DNA from: Alphaproteobacteria bacterium
GTDB lineage: Bacteria > Pseudomonadota > Alphaproteobacteria > Sphingomonadales > Kordiimonadaceae
Assembly (NCBI GenBank): GCA_013372975.1
Contig: JABXIS010000064.1
Span: forward strand, 1-37,772
Direction: 5' to 3'
Length of the DNA stretch: 37,772 nt
Program-made: the position numbers and the translations under genes
Shown here: piece by piece, positions 31,928 through 37,772 of the stretch
How the letters are laid out: each line of letters opens with the position of its first letter
Numbering within the stretch: position 1 is the first letter of the stretch
Notes under the pieces: model-generated
Database searches by the model: none
Seen by the model: the letters and a program-made list of their open reading frames with translations, nothing else
Told to the model about the DNA's origin: nothing

Positions 31928-32988
31928 TGTTGACCCTGTCGATGGCTTCTTTGGCCGCCATTATTCAGATTGTCGTGGCCTTTTTCCTTACGGGTCTGTT
32001 GGTGATGGTAGCGCGGAAAGATACCCGCTGGTTGGCGGGGTTTACCTTCTTCTTCGGGGTTAGCTTCCTGCCTTACCTTTTTCTGGAACAAACAACCGAA
32101 CCGGCTCATAGGCAGATGCTTGTCTGGTCTTCCTGGCTTTCCATGTTTGCGGTGCCATGCCTTCATAGCTATGCCGCTAGTGTGATGGGCAGGAAACCAG
32201 CCTATGAATGGGCCCATTTTCTGGTCGCACCGCTTGTTGGCGCGGTTACATACCTGTTGATCGCAGGCGGGTCAGGTGCAATCGCCGGTCAGATCTTGCG
32301 GTGGGGTGTGGTTATTCAGGTTTTTGCCTATGGTTGTTCCATGCTTGCTGGTGTCTGGCGTTACCGGGTGCAACTGAAGCAAACTCAATCAAATATTGAT
32401 GATCTGGACCTTGGCTGGCTTTCAAGGCTGGTTGCCTTGTTGATAGCCCTGATGGTGGCAGATATTGGATTGTTTCCGCTTCTGGAATTGCAGGGCGTCG
32501 ATCACCAAAAGGCCCAGTTCTATTTCAACTTTTTCTCCACACTCTATCTATTGTGGCTGGCTCGCGGTGCCATTAACCAGCATGTCCTGCCGAGAGAAGA
32601 GGTTTCTGTGCCAGTACCCAGCAAGGCAGATACGACCGGTCTGGATGCTGACAGCATCAAGGCGCTTGCGGATGAGCTGGCTCTGAAGATGGAGAAGGAC
32701 CAACTCTTCCAGAAACCGACCCTGACCTTGGGACAGCTAGCAGATGAACTTGGCCTTTCGCGCCATGTGGCGTCTGAAGTGCTGAATAAAGGACATGGGC
32801 GCACCTTCTATGATTTTGTCAATGATCACCGTGTTGAGAAAGCCAAGGCGCTTCTGACGAGTACTGACAAAACTGTCCTTGAGGCGGCTTTCGAGGCCGG
32901 TTTCAATAACAAGGCGTCTTTCAATCGGGCGTTCAAGGAACGAACCGGGTTAACGCCAAGCCAATATCGCCAGAAAATAGCTGCATAG
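31924..32988 (+). CDS. AraC-family regulator with seven-helix membrane domain
   Basis: A 354-residue protein. The N-terminal 220 residues hold about seven membrane helices (near 3-28, 35-55, 66-86, 98-118, 125-148, 168-190 and 202-222). The C-terminal 100 residues are an AraC helix-turn-helix (LTLGQLADELGLSRHVASEV, then VLEAAFEAGFNNKASFNRAF and TGLTPSQYRQ). Such membrane-anchored AraC regulators sense an extracellular or membrane signal. The ATG at 31924 overlaps the TauE stop. It may respond to the anion moved by the permease, but this is inference. Confidence 0.87.
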   Translation: MMLTLSMASLAAIIQIVVAFFLTGLLVMVARKDTRWLAGFTFFFGVSFLPYLFLEQTTEPAHRQMLVWSSWLSMFAVPCLHSYAASVMGRKPAYEWAHFLVAPLVGAVTYLLIAGGSGAIAGQILRWGVVIQVFAYGCSMLAGVWRYRVQLKQTQSNIDDLDLGWLSRLVALLIALMVADIGLFPLLELQGVDHQKAQFYFNFFSTLYLLWLARGAINQHVLPREEVSVPVPSKADTTGLDADSIKALADELALKMEKDQLFQKPTLTLGQLADELGLSRHVASEVLNKGHGRTFYDFVNDHRVEKAKALLTSTDKTVLEAAFEAGFNNKASFNRAFKERTGLTPSQYRQKIAA

Positions 32989-33076
32989 TAACGTATATCT
33001 GGATCGAAAGAGACGACCGCGGGCCAAGCTTTCCCTATCTCCACGACTTCAATCTCTTGAAGTATGGAGCAACAAT

Positions 33077-33547
33077 ATGAAGACAGCATTTTTTGGGGTT
33101 TGTGCCTCACTCATTCTTTCGGTTTCTGCAGCAGCTGAAAGCCTCATTGATAAAGCCGAAACCTTTTTTCTGGCGCTTGAGCAGGAAGACATCAAAACCG
33201 TTGAAACCATGATCGCAGATGACATCATGTTCGAAGACCCCACCTGGGGCACGAAGGTGGAAGGCAAAGCTGGGGTTCTCAAGGTTTATGAAAACTACAC
33301 GGGCGGTGCGCGCAATATGCGCAAGGTACGCACCGAAGCTTATGAAAGCGCGGGCACAGTATTCCTGAATTATATCTATCATGTTGAAATGAATGTCGCC
33401 GCCAAGGGCAAGCCTGCCAACTTTATTCCGGTGATGGGCCGGGGCGGCCGGCTGGTTACATTCAACAAAGATGGGAAGGTCGCGCGCCACACAGATTTTG
33501 CCGATTATGGCGCCGTAGCGGAAGCCATGAAGGCTGCAAGTCAATAG
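33077..33547 (+). CDS. Exported NTF2-like/SnoaL-fold protein
   Basis: A 156-residue protein with a signal peptide (residues 1-20, cut near AAA-ES) and an NTF2-like fold: a first helix FFLALEQEDIKTVETMIADD, then DIMFEDPTWGTKVEGKAGVL and beta strands ending DGKVARHTDFADYG. Proteins of this type bind small ligands or catalyse isomerisations; no reaction can be assigned. A GGAG lies seven bases before the ATG. It follows the AraC gene by 88 bases. Confidence 0.85.
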   Translation: MKTAFFGVCASLILSVSAAAESLIDKAETFFLALEQEDIKTVETMIADDIMFEDPTWGTKVEGKAGVLKVYENYTGGARNMRKVRTEAYESAGTVFLNYIYHVEMNVAAKGKPANFIPVMGRGGRLVTFNKDGKVARHTDFADYGAVAEAMKAASQ

Positions 33548-33568
33548 ACATTGCCGATGCCAAAGCCT

Positions 33569-33596
33569 GTGAGGCGCGGGACTGCTCGCGCCTCAC
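33569..33596. terminator. Hairpin between convergent genes, probable terminator
   Basis: GTGAGGCGCG (33569-33578) and CGCGCCTCAC (33587-33596) form a perfect 10-bp stem with an 8-base loop. It lies between the NTF2-like gene and the end of the his operon. There is no strong T run on either side, so its strength is uncertain. Confidence 0.45.
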
Positions 33597-33609
33597 TGTT
33601 GGGCAATAG

Positions 33610-33936
33610 CTATTCGGCGCGGCGGGCCTTTTCCTCCAGGCCGGAAAGGCCTTCCCGGCGCGCTAACTCGCGGGCCACGTCGCCCAGTGTAAAGCCGCGG
33701 GATTTTAGCAACACCATCAGGTGAAACATCAGGTCGGCGCTTTCTGTGATGATGCCGATATCATCATCCATCGCAACCGCCATGGCTGTCTCTACAGCTT
33801 CTTCACCCACTTTCTGGGCAATCTTGCGCGGGCCCTTTTTATAGAGTTTGGCCACATAACTGGTGTCGGGGTCCGCTGTTTTGCGGGCCTCGAGCGTTTC
33901 TTCAAGCCGCAACAGCATTTCAAGGGTATTGCTCAT
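33610..33936 (-). CDS. hisE: Phosphoribosyl-ATP pyrophosphatase
   Basis: HisE hydrolyses phosphoribosyl-ATP to phosphoribosyl-AMP, the second step of histidine synthesis. The 108-residue product has the MazG-like helical pattern with SYVAKLYKKGPRKIAQKVGE and the acidic ETAMAVAMDDD. It is the last gene of the operon; its start shares a base with the hisF stop (TGATG). The separate hisI was not found in the window. Confidence 0.95.
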   Translation of the reverse strand: MSNTLEMLLRLEETLEARKTADPDTSYVAKLYKKGPRKIAQKVGEEAVETAMAVAMDDDIGIITESADLMFHLMVLLKSRGFTLGDVARELARREGLSGLEEKARRAE

Positions 33937-34700
33937 CAGATGGTCTCCCGTACCGGTATGCCAGCCTTGGCCATATGGGCCTTCGCTTCCGCGATGGTAT
34001 AGTCACCGAAGTGAAAAATCGAGGCTGCAAGCACGGCAGATGCGTGCCCGTCGCGGATGCCTTCCACCATATGGTCCAGGTTCCCGACACCGCCTGAGGC
34101 AATGACGGGAATGGAAACGGCGTCGGATACCGCGCGTGTGAGTTCGATGTTGAAGCCTTCGCGGGTGCCGTCCCGGTCCATGCTGGTGAGCAGGATTTCG
34201 CCTGCCCCAAGGGAAGCTACCTGTTTGGCATATTCAACGGCATCGATGCCCGTTGGTGTGCGGCCACCATGGGTGAAAATCTCCCACTTGCCGGGCGCAA
34301 CGGCTTTGGCATCAACGGCCACCACGATGCATTGGGCGCCAAATTTTTCCGATAGCTCCCCAACAAGCGCGGGGCGGTTTACAGCCGCTGTCATTACAGA
34401 CACCTTATCGGCGCCCGCGAGCAAAAGTTTGCGTACATCTTCTTCGGTGCGAACACCGCCGCCAACCGTCAGCGGCATAAAGCAGGCTTCCGCTGTGCGG
34501 CGTACCACATCAAGGAGGATGCCGCGGTCTTCGCTTGAGGCCGTGATATCAAGGAAGGTCAGTTCGTCTGCGCCTGCGGCATCGTAAACACGGGCTTGCT
34601 CAACCGGGTCACCGGCGTCCACCAGATCGACAAAATTCACACCCTTGACGACACGGCCGTCTTTCACATCAAGGCAGGGAATGATCCGTGCTTTCAGCAT
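33936..34700 (-). CDS. hisF: Imidazole glycerol phosphate synthase, cyclase subunit
   Basis: HisF forms imidazole glycerol phosphate and AICAR from PRFAR with ammonia from HisH. The 254-residue TIM barrel starts [20 protein letters not shown] with the catalytic Asp in CLDV, and has the second catalytic Asp in LTSMDRDGT. The phosphate loops GGGVRT and ASGGVG are present. I chose the ATG at 34700, which shares a base with the hisA stop (TGATG), over a GTG three bases upstream. Confidence 0.97.
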   Translation of the reverse strand: MLKARIIPCLDVKDGRVVKGVNFVDLVDAGDPVEQARVYDAAGADELTFLDITASSEDRGILLDVVRRTAEACFMPLTVGGGVRTEEDVRKLLLAGADKVSVMTAAVNRPALVGELSEKFGAQCIVVAVDAKAVAPGKWEIFTHGGRTPTGIDAVEYAKQVASLGAGEILLTSMDRDGTREGFNIELTRAVSDAVSIPVIASGGVGNLDHMVEGIRDGHASAVLAASIFHFGDYTIAEAKAHMAKAGIPVRETI

Positions 34701-35428
34701 CACACACCGCCTTTCGCGACCAAGAGGGCTTCCTTGAGGTCAAGGCGGCCATCATAGATGGCGCGGCCGGTGACAACCCCTTCAAGGTTGCCTGCGGCCG
34801 CAACGCGGTGGATATCGTCAATATCCTTCACGCCGCCTGACGCAATCACCGGGATGGATACTGCGCTCGCGAGTGCTGAAGAAGCTTCTGCGTTCACGCC
34901 CGTGAGGGTACCGTCGCGGTCAATATCCGTATGGATAATGGCGGCCACCCCGGCATCTTCGAACTTGAGCGCCAATTCGGTCACCTCGAGCTCACTTGCC
35001 TCGGCCCAGCCCTCCACAGCAACCATGCCGCCTTTGGCATCGATACCCACGGCAATCTTGCCCGGAAACAGTTTGCAGGCCTCTTTGACAAGCGTCGGGT
35101 TTTTAACCGCAAGCGTGCCCAAAATCAGGCGGGAAATACCGGCATCAAGCCAGCGTTCCATAGTGGCAATATCCCGGATGCCGCCACCAAGCTGCACGGG
35201 CACATCTGTGGCCTTCAGGATCGCGTCCACAGCCGCCGCATTCACCGGCTCGCCCGCGAAAGCGCCATTCAGGTCCACCAAGTGCAGCCAGGTGCAGCCT
35301 GCGTCGACGAACTCGCGCGCCTGCGCGGCCGGGTTGTCGGAAAACACCGTTGCGGCGTCCATGTCGCCCTTATAAAGGCGCACGCAGTTGCCGTCTTTGA
35401 GGTCAATCGCTGGATAAACGGTAATCAT
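34700..35428 (-). CDS. hisA: ProFAR isomerase
   Basis: HisA isomerises ProFAR to PRFAR in histidine synthesis. The 242-residue TIM barrel starts [21 protein letters not shown] with the first catalytic Asp (AIDLKDG), and has the second in HTDIDRDGT. Phosphate loops GGGIRD and ASGGVKD are present. The ATG at 35428 overlaps the hisH stop (ATGA), with GGAG eight bases upstream; it is preferred over the GTG at 35437. It lies between hisH and hisF in the operon. Confidence 0.96.
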   Translation of the reverse strand: MITVYPAIDLKDGNCVRLYKGDMDAATVFSDNPAAQAREFVDAGCTWLHLVDLNGAFAGEPVNAAAVDAILKATDVPVQLGGGIRDIATMERWLDAGISRLILGTLAVKNPTLVKEACKLFPGKIAVGIDAKGGMVAVEGWAEASELEVTELALKFEDAGVAAIIHTDIDRDGTLTGVNAEASSALASAVSIPVIASGGVKDIDDIHRVAAAGNLEGVVTGRAIYDGRLDLKEALLVAKGGV

Positions 35429-36081
35429 GGTCGCCACTCCAAAAAGCTGCTGATCAGTTTGAGGCCCACACGTTGGCTCTTCTCGGGGTGAAACTGTGTG
35501 CCAATAATGTTGTCTCGGCCAACAATTGCGGTTACGCGCCCGCCATGGCTGGTGAAACCCAAAAGTGCGTCCTCGCTTTCAAGCGCCATATGATAGCTAT
35601 GCACGAAATAGGCATGGTCGTTGGCCTCAATCACGCGGGCAACCGGGTGGCGGCACCCTGCCTCTGTCAGCTCCACTGTGTTCCAGCCCATGTGCGGAAT
35701 TTTAAGCTCAGGGTCATCAGGGGTCATTTTCTCAACCACACCGTCTACCCAGCCCATGCCCCTATGGGTGCCATGTTCATGGCCTTCGCGGGCCAGCAGG
35801 TGCATGCCTACGCAAATGCCCATGAAGGGTTTTCCCTTTTCCCGCACGGCTTCCTGGATTGCGTCTTTCATGCCGTCAACGGCCAGGAGGCCCTTGCGGC
35901 AATCGCCAAAGGCGCCCACGCCCGGCAGCACGATCCGGTCGGCTTTGGCCACCTCGTCGGCGTGGCCGGTTACAAAAATTTTGCGCTTCAGGCCGGCATC
36001 GGCCGCCGCGCGCACGAAGGCTTTCTCCGCGGAACGAAGATTGCCCGAGCCATAATCGATGATGGCAACGGTTTCGGTCAT
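35425..36081 (-). CDS. hisH: Imidazole glycerol phosphate synthase, glutaminase subunit
   Basis: HisH is the class I glutaminase that feeds ammonia to HisF. The 218-residue product starts [22 protein letters not shown], has the nucleophile cysteine in [10 protein letters not shown], and the His/Glu pair in [10 protein letters not shown] chose the ATG at 36081, since the longer frame adds only residues from the hisB overlap in another frame. It overlaps hisA by four bases and follows hisB by 19 bases. Confidence 0.96.
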   Translation of the reverse strand: MTETVAIIDYGSGNLRSAEKAFVRAAADAGLKRKIFVTGHADEVAKADRIVLPGVGAFGDCRKGLLAVDGMKDAIQEAVREKGKPFMGICVGMHLLAREGHEHGTHRGMGWVDGVVEKMTPDDPELKIPHMGWNTVELTEAGCRHPVARVIEANDHAYFVHSYHMALESEDALLGFTSHGGRVTAIVGRDNIIGTQFHPEKSQRVGLKLISSFLEWRP

Positions 36082-36100
36082 CAGATCTGCTCCGGCTATG

Positions 36101-36700
36101 TTAGAGGCTGCCGCCCAGTGTGCCCTTGGTGGACGGCACGGCGTCGGCCTTCCTCGGGTCAATCTCCGTTGCCACACGCATGGCGCGGGCCACGGCCTTG
36201 AAACAGCTCTCGATAATATGGTGGCTGTTGGTGCCGTAGAGATTTTCCACATGCAGCGTCATGCCGGCGCCAAAGGCGAAGGCGCGGAAAAATTCTTCGA
36301 ACAGTTCCGTGTCCATATCGCCGATTTTCTCGCGCGGGAAATCCACATTCCACACAAGAAACGGGCGGCCCGAAATGTCCAAGGCCGCGCGCGTCAGCGT
36401 CTCGTCCATGGGGATATAGGCGTTTGCATAACGCGTGATGCCTGTCATGTCGCCCAGAGCGCGTTTGATCGCCGTGCCGATCACGATGCCACAGTCTTCC
36501 GTGGTGTGGTGGCCGTCGATATGCAGGTCACCCTTGGCGGTAAGCTTCAGGTCCATCAGGGAATGGCGTGACAGCTGTTCGAGCATATGATCAAGAAAAC
36601 CAATGCCGGTATGGACATCGTACGTGCCCGTACCGTCCAAGTTCAGCTCGACGGAGATTTCCGTCTCTTTGGTTTTCCGTTCATATGTTGCGGTGCGCAT
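36101..36700 (-). CDS. hisB: Imidazoleglycerol-phosphate dehydratase
   Basis: HisB removes water from imidazole glycerol phosphate, step six of histidine synthesis. The 199-residue monofunctional enzyme has the metal-binding histidines in [28 protein letters not shown] and [14 protein letters not shown], and the final segment [17 protein letters not shown] lies seven bases before the ATG. It is the first gene of the minus-strand operon hisB-hisH-hisA-hisF-hisE and is divergent from hslVU. Confidence 0.97.
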   Translation of the reverse strand: MRTATYERKTKETEISVELNLDGTGTYDVHTGIGFLDHMLEQLSRHSLMDLKLTAKGDLHIDGHHTTEDCGIVIGTAIKRALGDMTGITRYANAYIPMDETLTRAALDISGRPFLVWNVDFPREKIGDMDTELFEEFFRAFAFGAGMTLHVENLYGTNSHHIIESCFKAVARAMRVATEIDPRKADAVPSTKGTLGGSL

Positions 36701-36871
36701 GTGTCACTCCTGATTAGGCGCTGGAGGGGCCAAAAAAAGCCCTAAAATCATTGATAGCCCTGCTATTAAGCATATTCTGTGCATATGACGAACAATTTCT
36801 TTTGAAACAAAAGACAATATTCCGTCACTTGGCCGAAAATATTCTATAGTTTGCGGAATTCTGCTGCGGCC

Positions 36872-36900
36872 CTTGAGTGTGGGCATCACGCGCCTTATAT
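36872..36900 (+). promoter_or_regulatory. Candidate heat-shock (sigma-32) promoter of hslVU
   Basis: CTTGAG (36872-36877) and CCTTATAT (36893-36900) are separated by 15 bases and lie 40 bases before hslV. They resemble the sigma-32 consensus (CTTGAA and CCCCATNT) with one and two differences. hslVU is a known heat-shock operon. The rest of the 239-base gap holds no clear gene. Confidence 0.5.
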
Positions 36901-36939
36901 CCAAGCCGAACGAGAAAAGAAAAAAGGACAAAGCTTCCT

Positions 36940-37530
36940 ATGACACAGTTCAATGCTGAGCTTCCCACATGGCATGCCACCACCATTTGCAGCGTTCGCA
37001 AGGACGGCAAGGTTGTGATCGCAGGCGATGGCCAGGTTTCTGTTGGTGATACAGTGATGAAAGCCAATGCACGCAAGGTGCGCCCCCTGGCAGGCGGCAA
37101 AGTGATCGCGGGCTTCGCTGGCGCAACGGCAGATGCCTTCACGCTCTTTGAGCGCCTTGAAGCCAAACTTGAGCGCCACCCTGGCCAACTGGCCCGCGCC
37201 TGTGTGGAACTGGCGAAAGACTGGCGGACAGACAAATACCTCCGCCAGCTACAGGCCATGATGATCGTGGTAGATACCGACACCAGCCTTGTGGTGACAG
37301 GGAACGGCGATGTGCTTGAACCCGAACACGGTGTGGTGGCCATTGGTTCCGGCGGCAACTATGCGCTGGCGGCCGCTCGCGCGCTCTATGATCAGCCGCT
37401 GACAGCAGAAGAAGTGGCACGCAAGGCAATGCAAATCGCGGCCGATATCTGTGTCTACACCAACCATAATGTGGTGGTGGAAACCATGGATGCCGATACA
37501 GGCGCTGATAAAGCTGCCGATAAAGAATAG
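36940..37530 (+). CDS. hslV: ATP-dependent protease, peptidase subunit HslV
   Basis: HslV is the proteasome-like peptidase of the HslUV heat-shock protease in the cytoplasm. The 196-residue product has a prosequence of about 14 residues before the catalytic threonine in [12 protein letters not shown], and the segments [22 protein letters not shown] and [15 protein letters not shown] chose the ATG at 36940, since the frame open to 36877 adds residues unlike the family. It precedes hslU by 14 bases. Confidence 0.97.
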   Translation: MTQFNAELPTWHATTICSVRKDGKVVIAGDGQVSVGDTVMKANARKVRPLAGGKVIAGFAGATADAFTLFERLEAKLERHPGQLARACVELAKDWRTDKYLRQLQAMMIVVDTDTSLVVTGNGDVLEPEHGVVAIGSGGNYALAAARALYDQPLTAEEVARKAMQIAADICVYTNHNVVVETMDADTGADKAADKE

Positions 37531-37544
37531 TCAGGAGTACCCCT

Positions 37545-37772
37545 ATGAGCAGTTTTTCCCCGCGCGAGATCGTCTCGGAGCTCGACCGTTTCATCATCGG
37601 CCAGAAGGATGCCAAGCGTGCTGTTGCCGTTGCGCTCAGGAACCGCTGGCGCCGCCAGCAGCTTGACGGCCAGATGCGTGATGAGGTTTTACCCAAAAAC
37701 ATCCTGATGATCGGGCCAACCGGTGTTGGCAAAACCGAAATTTCCCGCCGTCTTGCCAAGCTTGCCGAAGCG
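37545..37772 (+). CDS. hslU: ATP-dependent protease, ATPase subunit HslU, 5' part
   Basis: HslU is the AAA+ unfoldase that feeds proteins to HslV. The window ends after 76 codons; these show the standard start [20 protein letters not shown], the box-II-like [14 protein letters not shown], and Walker [17 protein letters not shown] lies eight bases before the ATG. The gene is complete only beyond the window. Confidence 0.97.
   Translation, partial: MSSFSPREIVSELDRFIIGQKDAKRAVAVALRNRWRRQQLDGQMRDEVLPKNILMIGPTGVGKTEISRRLAKLAEA

Noticed and set aside
36704-36784. A 26-codon minus-strand frame ending just before hisB, as a possible his leader peptide
   Set aside because: It contains only one histidine and no attenuator-type alternative hairpins; the start has no Shine-Dalgarno.
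1-37772. CRISPR arrays, tRNA or rRNA genes
   Set aside because: No evenly spaced short repeats, cloverleaf-like or rRNA-like sequences were seen in reading either strand; in particular the element is not inserted at a tRNA.

Overview
The window comes from an alphaproteobacterial chromosome. The flanks carry gene orders typical of that class: leuS-lptE-holA; secB and fxsA divergent from a Tim44-like gene followed by mltA, a Smr gene and an XRE gene; and hisB-hisH-hisA-hisF-hisE divergent from hslV-hslU. A finer placement (for example a Kordiimonas-like marine lineage) is a guess and was not tested. The flanks are GC-rich, while 10.66-28.26 kb is visibly richer in A+T.

Left flank (1-10661): the 3' part of leuS, then lptE, holA and an SGNH hydrolase; a GlxA-type AraC regulator divergent from a DJ-1/PfpI (isonitrile-hydratase-like) gene; secB and fxsA on the minus strand; then the Tim44-like, mltA, smr and XRE genes and the first 197 codons of comM. 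Right flank (28263-37772): the rest of comM, a VOC protein, a small membrane protein, an M23 peptidase, a TauE/SafE permease overlapping a 7-TM AraC-type regulator, an NTF2-like exported protein, the his operon, and hslV with the start of hslU.

The main discovery is that comM is split by a 17,601-bp transposon-like element (10662-28262). It has 14-bp perfect terminal inverted repeats (CGGTATGGTGGCGC), extending imperfectly to about 26 bp, and is flanked by an 8-bp target duplication, GGAGACCG. Removing the element and one duplication copy rejoins comM in frame as a 511-codon gene. Near its right end lies an IS1595/ISXO2-type transposase, a family that makes 8-bp duplications. Around the transposase are several small coiled-coil/winged-helix or HTH genes and recurring CCAA...TTGG palindromes. 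A second left-type end at 11286 cuts what looks like a PIN toxin gene after its seventh codon, so the element seems to have grown by nested insertion.

Cargo in order: an antitoxin with its truncated toxin; an IS110-family insertion with a possible structured RNA; three small exported or membrane proteins; a pentapeptide-repeat membrane protein; a membrane protein paired with an exported metallo-beta-lactamase-fold protein; a HigB-like toxin with a HigA-ImmA antitoxin; and a ubiquitin-like conjugation operon. That operon encodes a Ubl-E2 fusion, a JAB-E1 fusion and a DUF6527-like zinc protein, followed by two membrane proteins. The operon resembles bacterial ubiquitin-like (Bub/6E-type) systems and is probably a defence or stress cargo. 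Its carriage on a long IS1595-type transposon, the fusion of the only visible Ubl to the E2 domain, and the attached membrane genes are the points I find most novel.
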